Origin: Zobellia laminariae
GTDB taxonomy: Bacteria; Bacteroidota; Bacteroidia; Flavobacteriales; Flavobacteriaceae
NCBI RefSeq assembly: GCF_009725995.1
Contig: NZ_RCNS01000001.1
Span: forward strand, 972,283-1,036,282
Reading direction: 5' to 3'
Length of the DNA: 64,000 nucleotides
Position numbers and translations under genes: made by a program. Positions 17,944 to 27,900 of this stretch are shown here, piece after piece (the first letter of the stretch is position 1; each line of letters starts with the position of its first letter). A model generated the notes under the pieces. The model saw nothing but the letters and a program-made list of their open reading frames with translations. It did no database searches and was not told where the DNA came from.

Positions 17944-19146
17944 ATGGGAAAGGGCGTAGCAATTACGGGCATGGGTGCTATTTCTGCCATTGGAGACAAT
18001 GTGCAAGAAAACTATAATGCGCTAGTTTCTGGCGAGGTAGGTATTTCTAGAATTTCAAAAATAGATACCGTTCATAAGGACGATATTATGGTTGGCGAAA
18101 TAGAAATGACCAATGACCAACTGAAACAAAAATTGGGAATCGCTAAAGAAGAAGCTGTGTCAAGAACTGCTCTTTTAGCCATGATTGCTGCTGATGAAGC
18201 TATTTCACAAGCTGGAGTTACCGATATAAACGATTGCGAAACCGGACTCATTTCAGGAACTACCGTGGGTGGCATGGACCAATCTGAAAAATATTATTTT
18301 GAATACCTAGAAAGTGACGAGCATTGGGGTCATATAAACGGACTTCATGCAGGAGATTCTACCCAAAAACTTGCAAACCACCTAGGGCTGACGGAAAGTT
18401 TTGCTTCAACCATAAGTACAGCTTGCTCCTCTGCAGCCAACGCAATTATGTTGGGTGCACGTATGATAAAATCAGGTCAATTAGACCGTGTTATTGTTGG
18501 CGGGACAGATAGTCTTTGCAAATTTACCATCAACGGTTTTAAGACCTTGATGATTCTATCCGATACGCACAACACTCCTTTTGATGATGAAAGAAAAGGG
18601 CTTAACCTTGGTGAAGCCGCTGCCTATCTAGTTTTAGAATCTGATGAGATTGTAAAAAGAGATAACAAAAAAGTATTAGGCTACGTAACTGGTTATGGCA
18701 ATGCAAATGATGCCTACCACCAAACCGCATCTTCCGAAAATGGTGACGGAGCTGTTCTGGCCATGGAAAAAGCATTGAAAGTAGCAGGTTTAGACCCATC
18801 TGATATTGATTATGTGAATGCACATGGTACCGCAACACCAAATAACGACCTTTCCGAGGGTCGTGCGTTACTAAGAACATTTGGAGAAAACGTACCAGAA
18901 TTTAGCTCAACTAAAGCATTTACAGGTCACACATTAGCCGTAGCAGGCGGTATTGAAGCTGTTTATTCAGTTTTGGCATTACAGAACAATATAATTTACC
19001 CTAACCTGAACTTTACAACTCCAATGAAGGAATTTACCCTGCTTCCGCAGACCACGGTAAAACAAAAAGAATTACGCCATGTACTCTCTAATTCATTTGG
19101 GTTTGGAGGGAATTGCTCTACTTTAATCTTTTCTAAAGAAGCCTAA
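17944..19146 (+). CDS. beta-ketoacyl-ACP synthase (FabF-like) of a KS/CLF pair
   Basis: A 400-residue condensing enzyme with Cys161 in STACSSAANAIM, a histidine in VNAHGTATPNND and a second in TKAFTGHTLAVAG. It begins GVAITGMGAISAIG and ends SNSFGFGGNCSTLIF, so it is complete. It is followed, with a 1-bp overlap, by a related protein lacking the catalytic cysteine. That is the heterodimer organisation of aryl polyene ketosynthases (ApeO/ApeC) and type II polyketide KS-CLF pairs. It is the best candidate for iterative polyene chain elongation. Confidence 0.87.
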   Translation: MGKGVAITGMGAISAIGDNVQENYNALVSGEVGISRISKIDTVHKDDIMVGEIEMTNDQLKQKLGIAKEEAVSRTALLAMIAADEAISQAGVTDINDCETGLISGTTVGGMDQSEKYYFEYLESDEHWGHINGLHAGDSTQKLANHLGLTESFASTISTACSSAANAIMLGARMIKSGQLDRVIVGGTDSLCKFTINGFKTLMILSDTHNTPFDDERKGLNLGEAAAYLVLESDEIVKRDNKKVLGYVTGYGNANDAYHQTASSENGDGAVLAMEKALKVAGLDPSDIDYVNAHGTATPNNDLSEGRALLRTFGENVPEFSSTKAFTGHTLAVAGGIEAVYSVLALQNNIIYPNLNFTTPMKEFTLLPQTTVKQKELRHVLSNSFGFGGNCSTLIFSKEA

Positions 19147-20210
19147 TGAAACCAGTTTATATAAATAGCGTAGGTTCGGTTTCGGCCCAAAAAACTTTTG
19201 AAAACAACGAGTTTCTTAACGAGATTACGGACTATAACGACACCGTTATTCATGTAATTGACCCCAACTATAAAGAATACATTCCCCCAGCAGCTGCACG
19301 CCGTATGGCACGCGGTATAAAGATGAGCACAGTAAGCTCTAAAAATGCCCTTACAGAAGCTGGTATAGAGAATGTAGACGCAATTATTGTAGGGACAGGA
19401 TTAGGTTGCATTGGTGATTCTGAACGTTTCGTAAGCGACATCATCAAAAACGACGAACAATTTTTAACTCCTACTCGTTTTATACAATCCTCACACAATA
19501 CCGTGGCAGGGCAAATTGCACTGGGCCTTGGCTGTAAAGGACATAATTTCACCTTTGTACATTCGGCAGTTTCTTTTGAGTCATCATTGATTGATGCCAA
19601 AATAATGCTCGAAAATGACGAAGTTAATACCGTGCTAGTTGGCGGAGTAGATGAACTTGTTGAACATCACGTTACAACCCACCGTTTAATTGGTCATATT
19701 AAAAAAGAACCTGTAGCATTAAAGGAACTTTTGCAATCAAAGACCGAAGGCATGGTAATGGGTGAGGGGTCTCACTTTTTTGTGCTTTCCACAGAAAAGT
19801 CGCCTTCTACGTATTCAGAATTGGTTGCCGTTAAAACGTTCAACACCCTTTCTAAGGAACGTGTCGAAGAAAAAATAGTTGCTTTTCTAGAACGTCAACA
19901 CCTTAGCATAAACGACATAGACCTGGTTATACTTGGTAACAATGGCGATGTTAACTATGATGGTTATTACGAACAACTCAGCACTACCCTATTTAACGAT
20001 ACGCCACAAGCATATTACAAACATCTTTCGGGTGAATTTGATACCGCAACTGGATTTGCATTTTGGTTGGCGAATAAAATCCTAAAGACACAGAATATTC
20101 CTGACATTGTGAAACTAAACGCTATTGAACCATCCGACCTAAAGACTACATTGATTTACAATCAATACAGAGGAGAAAACCATAGCCTCACCTTAATTCG
20201 CAAATGCTAA
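19146..20210 (+). CDS. ketosynthase homologue lacking the catalytic cysteine (chain-length-factor-like)
   Basis: A 354-residue ketosynthase-fold protein. Where the upstream partner has TACSSAAN, this one reads FVHSAVSFESSLIDA with no cysteine. The late catalytic histidine blocks are also replaced (VILGNNGDVNYD and YKHLSGEFDTATGFAFW). The general layout, including VLVGGVDELVEHH, remains. Loss of the nucleophile and coupling to a complete ketosynthase point to a chain-length factor. It overlaps the next gene (polysaccharide deacetylase) by 7 bp. Confidence 0.8.
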   Translation: MKPVYINSVGSVSAQKTFENNEFLNEITDYNDTVIHVIDPNYKEYIPPAAARRMARGIKMSTVSSKNALTEAGIENVDAIIVGTGLGCIGDSERFVSDIIKNDEQFLTPTRFIQSSHNTVAGQIALGLGCKGHNFTFVHSAVSFESSLIDAKIMLENDEVNTVLVGGVDELVEHHVTTHRLIGHIKKEPVALKELLQSKTEGMVMGEGSHFFVLSTEKSPSTYSELVAVKTFNTLSKERVEEKIVAFLERQHLSINDIDLVILGNNGDVNYDGYYEQLSTTLFNDTPQAYYKHLSGEFDTATGFAFWLANKILKTQNIPDIVKLNAIEPSDLKTTLIYNQYRGENHSLTLIRKC

Positions 20211-20980
20211 AGCGGAAGAATGTAAATACCGCTATTATTTTTCTTTTGCTTCCCTTGGTTGCATTATATTTTCTAGGTTACGTACCGTTGTGGTCCATTT
20301 TTTCAATTTTGATTATTTGGTTCTTTATCACACTTTTTGGTTCGTTTTTTGTCCGATGGAACTATCACCTTACTTCATTAAGTTCCAATAAAAACACGCC
20401 TAATAATTGGGTATCCATAACGTTTGATGATGGCCCAAACCATAAATTTACCCCCAGAGTTCTAGACTTATTAGCTATATATAACGCAAAGGCCACTTTC
20501 TTCTGTGTTGGTCAACAGATTGAAAAGCATCCTGAAGTTTTAAAGCGAATACTATCTGAAGGTCATAGCATAGGTAACCACACCTACTCACATTCTAAAA
20601 GCTTTGGTTTTTTCCCCTTTGATAAAATTCTAAACGAACTGAATAGAACGGAAAACTTAGTATCTGCATTAACAGAAAAAAAATTAAAACTCTATCGCCC
20701 AATTTTTGGCGTTACCAACCCGCAGATTGCAAAAGCGGCAGAACATAAAAAAGTATATTCTATTGGCTGGAACGTGCGTTCATTAGACACCACTTTTAGG
20801 TCGGAAAAAACCATTTTAAAGCGCATTACGGGAAAGGTTTCAAAGGGCGATATTATATTACTGCATGATACCAGTGAAAAAACAATAGTCGTTTTGGAAC
20901 AGTTATTGTTATTTTTGCGAGAGAAAAATCTGAGTTCGGTCACGGTTGACCAGCTACTAGAAATCGAAGCGTATGCATAA
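20204..20980 (+). CDS. polysaccharide deacetylase (NodB) family protein
   Basis: A 258-residue protein with two N-terminal hydrophobic helices (roughly residues 10-52) and a NodB catalytic domain. Motif 1 is ITFDDGPN (Asp75, Asp76), motif 2 is HSIGNHTYSH with metal ligands His126 and His130, and motif 5 is near ILLHDTSE. The family are metal-dependent hydrolases that remove acyl groups from sugars. In pigment clusters the substrate is unknown, and deacylation of an intermediate or a cell-wall change is possible. It is anchored in the inner membrane, and its 3' end overlaps lolA-like by 8 bp. Confidence 0.85.
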   Translation: MLKRKNVNTAIIFLLLPLVALYFLGYVPLWSIFSILIIWFFITLFGSFFVRWNYHLTSLSSNKNTPNNWVSITFDDGPNHKFTPRVLDLLAIYNAKATFFCVGQQIEKHPEVLKRILSEGHSIGNHTYSHSKSFGFFPFDKILNELNRTENLVSALTEKKLKLYRPIFGVTNPQIAKAAEHKKVYSIGWNVRSLDTTFRSEKTILKRITGKVSKGDIILLHDTSEKTIVVLEQLLLFLREKNLSSVTVDQLLEIEAYA

Positions 20981-21590
20981 GATACTTTTTCTTATATTTT
21001 TTATTTCCCTTGGAGCGTTTGCCCAAAAAGAAATGACCCCAACAGAAGCTGCTGCCCTAAAGGCTAAAGTAAAGACTAGGGCAGATGCTACTACCACGGT
21101 AATGAGTGAATTTACGCAATACAAGCATTTAGACTTCTTGTCCGATGATATTGTATCGCAGGGTAAACTTGCTTTTAAAGTTCCTAATTTGGTAAAATGG
21201 GAGTACACCAAACCTTTTGCTTACTCGGTCTTGTTTAAAGACGAAACATTGTTCATAAACGATGATGGTAACAAGAGCAATATGGATGTAGGCTCCAACA
21301 AGATTTTCAAACAGCTGAACCAGCTTATTACGGCCAGTATACGTGGTGATATGTTTAATGACAACGAATTCAATATCAAATATTTTAAAATAAACGATTC
21401 TAGTTTGGTGTACTTTCTTCCGAAAGATGAGCAATTCTCCAAATTCATTAAAGCTTTTCACCTTTCTTTTAACGCTAAAGGCGATGTAACCGAAGTGAAG
21501 ATGATCGAACCATCAGATGACTATACACAAATTAAGTTTACTGATCGTGTCGTGAATAAAAACTTGTCAGATGCGGTTTTTACTCAATAG
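20973..21590 (+). CDS. LolA-like outer-membrane lipoprotein carrier protein
   Basis: A 205-residue periplasmic protein with a signal peptide (MHKILFLIFFISLGAFAQ). It has the LolA pattern of an early GKLAFKVPNLVKWEYTKP block and alternating beta strands. LolA-like chaperones ferry hydrophobic lipoproteins or acyl molecules across the periplasm. A LolA homologue is also found in aryl polyene clusters, so it may carry the polyene ester to the outer membrane. It overlaps the deacetylase by 8 bp and the next lipoprotein by 20 bp. Confidence 0.85.
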   Translation: MHKILFLIFFISLGAFAQKEMTPTEAAALKAKVKTRADATTTVMSEFTQYKHLDFLSDDIVSQGKLAFKVPNLVKWEYTKPFAYSVLFKDETLFINDDGNKSNMDVGSNKIFKQLNQLITASIRGDMFNDNEFNIKYFKINDSSLVYFLPKDEQFSKFIKAFHLSFNAKGDVTEVKMIEPSDDYTQIKFTDRVVNKNLSDAVFTQ

Positions 21591-22182
21591 TCTTTGTTTT
21601 TTTCTATTACTAGGCTGCGCCTCTTACCCTGTTCAAAATGGGTATGAGTCTAAAAGCGATTCACCTCAAGAAACTTTAAACCCCTATTTTGCGAATGCTG
21701 AAAAGGATTATGTCTACAAGGCCAAAATAGATGCGTTCAATAAATCATTTGGTGGTATTTTTATCGTTAAGAAGTTAGGCCCTGAACATCATCGTATTGC
21801 TTTTACCACAGAAATAGGAAATACTATTTTCGACTTTACTTTTGAAGGTGACGATTTTAAAGTAAATCGAATTTTAAAAGAGTTAGACCGAAAAATACTT
21901 ATCAATATTTTGAAAAGGGATTTTAAGGCGCTTATACAAGAGCAATCCCCAGTAAAAAATCATTTTTCATTAAAAAACGATGACATACTGCAGACGGATA
22001 TTCTTTCTAAAAAACATTATTTTCATTATACCAACAATCAATTAAATAAGATTGTTAGAGTGGACCGAAACAAAGAAAAAGTAGATTTTAGTTTTACCAA
22101 CATAGATGGCCAATTTGCAAAGGAAATTGAAATAGCACATCATAATTTCAAGCTTCACATTGCACTAAAAGCATTTAAATGA
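21571..22182 (+). CDS. cluster lipoprotein of unknown function
   Basis: A 203-residue protein with a short signal (MRFLLNSLCFFLLLGC) and lipobox cysteine at residue 16. The mature part alternates beta strands and charged turns, for example GGIFIVKKLGPEHHRIAFTT, and resembles the position and size of the small lipoprotein gene of aryl polyene clusters (DUF3261 type). A LolA/LolB-like role is possible. The start codon lies 20 bp inside the lolA-like gene. The stop overlaps the next start by 4 bp. Confidence 0.7.
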   Translation: MRFLLNSLCFFLLLGCASYPVQNGYESKSDSPQETLNPYFANAEKDYVYKAKIDAFNKSFGGIFIVKKLGPEHHRIAFTTEIGNTIFDFTFEGDDFKVNRILKELDRKILINILKRDFKALIQEQSPVKNHFSLKNDDILQTDILSKKHYFHYTNNQLNKIVRVDRNKEKVDFSFTNIDGQFAKEIEIAHHNFKLHIALKAFK

Positions 22183-22781
22183 AGACATTAAAACTTTTTA
22201 TACTCGCTATGGTCCTTTGCAATATAGGAACAACTGTAGCACAAACTCGCCCAGGTATAAAGGCTGGTTTAAACAGCTCTAACATCAGTAATACGGCACT
22301 AGATACAAAATCTGGAATTTATATTGGCGCTTTCGCAGACATTCCAATAACGGATTACTACTCTTTGCAGCCAGAACTTTTGTATTCTAAACAAGGTGGT
22401 AAATCTAATTCACCTGCCTATGGCGATGTAAATATAAATTACGTCTCTATTGGCCTACCTAATAAATTTTATGTGACTCCGGGTAAAGGACTTCACTTTA
22501 TTCTTGGTCTGGGTCTAGATATTAACTTTGAGAACAATTTTGTTAACTTGACCAACTTTAACGGTGATGATGAAATTTCACCTGTTGATGTTACTGTTCT
22601 TGGAGGAATTGGCTACGAGTTTGGTTTTGGTTTGATTCTTGAAGCACGATACAAGCAAGGAACCATAAGCGTTGACTTCTTTGGTGAAGATGACCTTTAT
22701 GAAGAAACAGGGAGTAACCTAAATGGCGTTTTTCAAATAGGTGCCGCGTATAAATTTAAATTGTATAAAAATGCTGATTGA
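22179..22781 (+). CDS. outer-membrane beta-barrel (porin-family) protein
   Basis: A 200-residue protein with a signal peptide (MKTLKLFILAMVLCNIGTTVAQ). It is followed by a repeated amphipathic beta pattern beginning RPGIKAGLNSSNIS and ending FQIGAAYKFKLY, the usual start and end of small Bacteroidota outer-membrane barrels of the OmpA-like PorT/porin group. It probably sits in the outer membrane, where flexirubin pigments are found. It overlaps the preceding lipoprotein by 4 bp and the downstream FabZ-like gene by 11 bp. Confidence 0.8.
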   Translation: MKTLKLFILAMVLCNIGTTVAQTRPGIKAGLNSSNISNTALDTKSGIYIGAFADIPITDYYSLQPELLYSKQGGKSNSPAYGDVNINYVSIGLPNKFYVTPGKGLHFILGLGLDINFENNFVNLTNFNGDDEISPVDVTVLGGIGYEFGFGLILEARYKQGTISVDFFGEDDLYEETGSNLNGVFQIGAAYKFKLYKNAD

Positions 22782-23139
22782 AGGGTTATACACCGTAGAA
22801 AGTTTTGAAAAAGAAGAGCAAACAGTAAAAGCTACTGTAAAGCTTAATGCTGCACATAAGGTTTTTAAAGGCCATTTTCCTGGTAACCCAGTAATGCCAG
22901 GTGTTTGTATGATTCAGATAATTAAAGAATTAACTGAACAGGCCACAGGCAGAACCTTATTTCTCTCAGTTGCTTCGAACGTTAAGTTTATGGCTATTAT
23001 CAATCCTGAGAAGAATGACACTATACAACTTACATTAACCGTTACAGAAGAAGGTGATACGGTAAAAGTGAAGAACACCACTACTTTTGACGACACATTG
23101 GCTTTAAAGCTTAGCGCTACTTTTACTGTTTTAACCTAG
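22771..23139 (+). CDS. 3-hydroxyacyl-ACP dehydratase, FabZ-like (third hotdog gene)
   Basis: A 122-residue hotdog protein from the ATG at 22771 (a GTG 30 bp upstream is also open but would overlap the barrel gene by 41 bp). The active-site block HKVFKGHFPGNPVMPGVCM holds the catalytic histidine and matches the FabZ motif HFPGxPVMPG. It dehydrates 3-hydroxyacyl-ACP to the trans-2-enoyl form. As the only one of the cluster's three hotdog dehydratase-like proteins with the intact motif, it is the prime candidate to introduce polyene double bonds. Confidence 0.87.
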   Translation: MLIEGLYTVESFEKEEQTVKATVKLNAAHKVFKGHFPGNPVMPGVCMIQIIKELTEQATGRTLFLSVASNVKFMAIINPEKNDTIQLTLTVTEEGDTVKVKNTTTFDDTLALKLSATFTVLT

Positions 23140-23144
23140 ATGTT

Positions 23145-23648
23145 ATGAATTTAAAACTAGTACTATTTACAATATTTTCTTTCTTAACTATTGCCGTTGC
23201 AACAGATTTAAAGGAAACAAGATCTGCCTATATTGAAGCGGTAGACAATGAAAGTGCTACCATTGCCCTTCATGAAGATTTGATTTCAGTTTCCAAAACT
23301 GATGATAAAACACTGGTTGCCTTTAAAGGAGCGGTATCTGCCATGATGGCTAAATATGCCAAGGGCATAAAAGGCAAGAAAACTTTCATGAAAGAGGGCA
23401 AGGAACTTTTGGAGTATGCTCTAGAAGCAGACCCAAATAATGTAGAAATACACTGTATTAGGTTAAGCGTTCAAGAGAATGTACCCAAGATTACGGGTTA
23501 CACCAAGAACATTGAAGAAGACAAGCAGTTTATACTCAATAACTACAGTTCCATCTCCAATAAAAATAGTAAGAATTTCGTTAAAGGATATATTCTAAAA
23601 TCCGAGGCTTTTACCGAAACGGAAAGGCAATTGCTACAAGGGTCGTAA
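23145..23648 (+). CDS. small secreted cluster protein, unknown function
   Basis: A 167-residue protein with a signal sequence (about residues 1-20, MNLKLVLFTIFSFLTIAVAT). The mature region is helical and charged, with an LxxYALEADPNNVEIHCIRL stretch that looks like a TPR-type helix pair. It lies 5 bp after the FabZ-like gene. It has no catalytic motif I recognise. A periplasmic role is inferred from the signal alone. Confidence 0.65.
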   Translation: MNLKLVLFTIFSFLTIAVATDLKETRSAYIEAVDNESATIALHEDLISVSKTDDKTLVAFKGAVSAMMAKYAKGIKGKKTFMKEGKELLEYALEADPNNVEIHCIRLSVQENVPKITGYTKNIEEDKQFILNNYSSISNKNSKNFVKGYILKSEAFTETERQLLQGS

Positions 23649-23652
23649 TACG

Positions 23653-23660
23653 TATCTTTG
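23653..23660 (+). promoter_or_regulatory. internal promoter candidate (TTG-N19-TATCTTTG)
   Basis: TATCTTTG fits the -7 consensus, and a TTG at 23631-23633 lies exactly 19 bp upstream of it, the preferred Bacteroidota spacing. It would read into the glycosyltransferase and MMPL genes, from a point just after the preceding stop. Confidence 0.5.
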
Positions 23661-23738
23661 TAGAAAATTCGAACCGGTTTTCTGAACCCTTTGAAAAAAT
23701 TGCTCGTGTCAACCCCTATTCCAACACTTCAAAACATC

Positions 23739-24908
23739 ATGCAGCAACTTAATTGCTGTGTAATGGTACCGACTTACAATAATGCGGGCACCTTAAAGCG
23801 GGTACTTGACAATATTTTGGAACGGACTACTTCTATCATAGTTATAAATGATGGAGCTACGGATAACACGGCGGCCATTCTAAAAGAATATCCAACTCTA
23901 CAGCAAATTCATTTACCGGAGAATAAAGGCAAAGGAAACGCCCTTCAGGTAGGTTTTAAAGCTGCTATTTCCAAAGGGTATGATTATGCCATAACCATAG
24001 ATTCTGATGGACAACATTTTCCAGAAGACCTTTCTGTGTTCTTAGATGAGTTGCAAGCGGAAGAATCTCCCAACGTGCTCTATATTGGCTCGCGAAACAT
24101 GCAACAGGAAGATGTACCTGGCAAAAGTAGTTTTGGTAATAAATTTTCTAACTTTTGGTTTTGGTTTGAAACGGGTACTAAACTACAAGATACACAATGT
24201 GGTTACCGACTTTATCCTTTAAAACAACTAAAGGATTTAAAATTTTACACACCAAAATTTGAGTTTGAAATAGAGATAATCGTGCGTTTGGCATGGAACG
24301 GCACCTTAGTTAAAAATGTTCCCGTACGTATTTTGTACGATGAAACGGAAAGGGTTTCTCACTTTAGAACTGTACCTGATTTTGCGCGTATAAGCGTACT
24401 CAATACTTGGTTGGTCATTGTTGCCATCATCTATATAAAGCCACGCAACTTCATTCGGAAAATAAAAAAAAAAGGATTTAAAAAATTCCTTTTAGAAGAT
24501 CTGCTTCGCAGTGATGATAAGCCAAAAACAAAAGCCCTATCCATAGCACTAGGTGTTTTTCTAGGTATTGCTCCTTTCTGGGGTTTTCAGACCATACTCG
24601 TTTTTGCACTTGCGGCCCTTTTTGGCTTGAACAAGGCTATCACCTTTGCTTTTTCTAACATTAGCTTGCCTCCTTTAATTCCGTTTATTATATTTTTCAG
24701 TCTTAAAATAGGCGCGATGATTACAGGTGAAGATATTTCTTTTTCTATGGAAAATATAACCGAAAACTTTGACTTTCTACAGAACCTTAAAACGTATCTC
24801 ATTGGTAGCTTTATCCTAGCTTCCTTATCCGCACTTCTTTTTGGAATTGTTGGCTATATATCTCTTATATTCTTTGGAAAGAAAAAAATGGTTGTAGATA
24901 ATGGGTAG
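23739..24908 (+). CDS. glycosyltransferase family 2 with C-terminal DUF2062
   Basis: A 389-residue protein from the ATG at 23739, chosen because MQQLNCCVMVPTYNNAGTL starts the GT2 fold directly. A TTG 48 bp upstream is also in frame. The GT-A domain has VINDGATDNT and a DSDGQHFPEDL metal site, with TQCGYRLYP further on, as in dolichyl-phosphate-mannose synthase-like enzymes. The C-terminal third (from about residue 250) is a DUF2062 membrane region with hydrophobic helices including GFQTILVFALAALFG. It probably glycosylates a lipid or chromophore. It overlaps the MMPL gene by 8 bp. Confidence 0.85.
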   Translation: MQQLNCCVMVPTYNNAGTLKRVLDNILERTTSIIVINDGATDNTAAILKEYPTLQQIHLPENKGKGNALQVGFKAAISKGYDYAITIDSDGQHFPEDLSVFLDELQAEESPNVLYIGSRNMQQEDVPGKSSFGNKFSNFWFWFETGTKLQDTQCGYRLYPLKQLKDLKFYTPKFEFEIEIIVRLAWNGTLVKNVPVRILYDETERVSHFRTVPDFARISVLNTWLVIVAIIYIKPRNFIRKIKKKGFKKFLLEDLLRSDDKPKTKALSIALGVFLGIAPFWGFQTILVFALAALFGLNKAITFAFSNISLPPLIPFIIFFSLKIGAMITGEDISFSMENITENFDFLQNLKTYLIGSFILASLSALLFGIVGYISLIFFGKKKMVVDNG

Positions 24909-27900
24909 TTTCTTTTTTAGGGCATATCAATTCATTGCACGGAAACGAATGTTATCCGTATCGGCACTTGTTGTCGTTCTTATAGGGTTATCTATAATTG
25001 TATCTAAAATTCAGTTTGAAGATGATATCACCTCTTTAATTCCGGCAAACGAAGAAGCACAGCGTGTTCAAAAGGTTTTAAAGTCTATTACGTTTACGGA
25101 TAAAATTATCATAAACATACAAAAAGAGGAAGAAGGCACCGTAGACCACCTTACCCATTATGCCAAAGATTTGCTGGATAGTCTGGAGCAAAATCAATCG
25201 GAATTCATCAAAAACATACAAGGCAGAGTTAATTCTGATGATATACCCAAAACGTTAGATTTAGTTTATGAAAACTTGCCGCTCTTTTTAGAAACGGACG
25301 ACTATTCCAATATCACAAAAAAAATAAGGTCTGACAGTATTGCTAAAGTTACTGCCGAAAATTACCGAACACTTGTTTCTCCATCTGGTATTATCGCTAA
25401 GAAAACCATAATTAAAGACCCATTACGGCTCTCTTTTATTGCGCTTAAACGGTTACAAGAATTAGGTGTTGGTGATGATTTTAAATTGAAAAATGGCTTT
25501 CTCTTAGATAAAGAAGAAAAGAACATTCTTCTGTTTCTTACGCCAGCCTATGGCTCAAATGAAACCGATAAAAACTTACCTTTTTCAAATGCGCTTTACG
25601 ACCTACAGGACAAACTCAACAAGTCTTACAAGGCAAAAGTACATAGCGAGTATTATGGCGCAGCTTTGGTTGCTGTAGCCAATGCCAAACAGATTAGAAG
25701 CGATATTCAATTTACGGTAAGTATTGCCATGACCTTGCTTATCATTATTTTAATGCTGTTCTACCGAAAGCTGGCATTGCCATTTATTCTCTTCCTACCC
25801 ACGTTGGTTGGTGCGCTATTGTCTATTGCTTTTCTGTGTATAATTAGGGACAAGATTTCCGCTATTTCATTAGGTATTGGCTCTGTTCTTTTAGGCGTTA
25901 CGCTAGATTATGCCCTGCATATTCTTACACATATACGAAACGGAAATGGTGCAGAGAGTCTTTATAAAGAAGTAGCTCCTTCCATCTTAATGAGCAGTCT
26001 TACCACGGCATCTGCCTTTTTATGTCTGTTGTTTCTAGAGTCTCAAGCATTACAGGACCTGGGTATTTTTGCTGCCGTAAGTGTTCTTGGCGCTTCGGTT
26101 TTTGCCCTACTCTTCGTTCCACAAGTGTATTCTCCTAAAAAAGCGGTGAGTTCCAGACGGACAATTTTAGACCGAGTAGCATCTTTCGACTTTCATAAAT
26201 CAAAATGGGCCATTATAGTATTGGTGCTGTTTTCTGTTATTAGCATATTCACATATAACAAAGTTGTTTTCAATAAGGATATTGCCAAGTTAAATTACGA
26301 AACAGAAGTTTTACAGGAGGCAAGGAAACGATTGGAAACCTTAACGGACATCAGTTCAAAATCTATATATCTCTCAACATACGGCAAGGATATACAAACT
26401 GTTTTGACGCAAAACGATTCGCTTTATGACGAGCTAAAGATTCTTGAAGAGAAAAAGAAAATATTGAGTTTTAGTTCTGTTGGCGGACTCATACGTGCCA
26501 AAAAAACCAAGAGGAAAAAATTGGAAGGTGGAATGATTTCTGGACTCCGTCCAAAATCAATACAACCAAAGCAAACCTTATTGAAAGCAGTAAAGAGTTT
26601 GGTTTCAAACCTACCACATTCTCCCAATTTTACGACTTGCTGAATGATGACTTCCAACCTATGGAAGTTACCGCGTTTGATTCCATAAAATCATTTTCGC
26701 TTGATGATTATATCGTTAACGACGAAAACGGAACCACCATAACCTCACTCGTAAAGGTAGATGATGACCATATTGATGCTTTGCGCGAACGTTTTGAAAA
26801 CTCCCCTAACACCCTACTTATTGACCGCCAACAGGTAAATGAAACATTTTTAGGGAATTTAAAAAATGACTTCAACAGCTTAATTGGGTATTCATTTCTA
26901 GTTGTTCTGCTTATTCTATTATTATTTTACCGCAGCCTTTCACTTACGGTAATAACTAGCCTTCCCATTTTCCTTACTTGGTTCTTGAACGTGGGTATTA
27001 TGGGCCTTTTCCATATTGAATTCAACATTTTTAATATCATCATCTGTAGTTTTATATTCGGTCTAGGTGTTGATTATAGTATTTTTATCACCAATGGATT
27101 GCTTACCGAATACCGAACAGGAGAAAAGGTACTCCACACCCATAAAACCTCCATATTACTATCGGTCATCACAACAATTGCTGGTGTAGGGGTTTTAATT
27201 TTTGCAAAACATCCTGTTTTATATACCATTTCTACGGTGTCGCTAATAGGTATTTTATCCGCTGCATTTGTGGCTTTTACGCTTCAGCCCTTATTGTTCA
27301 AGCTCTTTATTGGAAGTGCTGATAAGCGACCTATTTCCGTACGCTATTTTATTCATTCCGTATTATCATTTGGATATTTTGGTACAGGAGGATTTTTACA
27401 TTCTATCTATGGAGTAGTTAAATTAAAACTATCACCAAATAGCCAAAGGAAAGAGAACTTAGGTTTTCATAAATCGGTTTCAAAATTGATGGGTTCTGTT
27501 CTATACACTAATCCGTTTGTATCTAAAAACATAAGAAACCCACATAACGAGACTTTTGAAAAGCCCGTTATGATTATAGCCAATCATACCAGCTTTTTAG
27601 ATATTCTTGCTATTGGTATGTTACATCCTAAGATTATATTCTTGGTAAATGACTGGGTGTATAACTCACCCGTATTTGGTAGCGCAGCAAAACTAGCTGG
27701 AGCCTATCCCGTTTCTGGAGGTATTGAAAATGGTGAAGCTATATTGAAAGAAAAAGTAGCCCAAGGGTTTAGTATAATTGCTTTTCCGGAAGGCACGCGT
27801 TCATCAACCAACAAAATCAAACGTTTTCATAAAGGAGCTTTTTATCTGGCACAACAGTTTGAATTGGATATTCTTCCGGTGCTCATTCATGGGAATTCTG

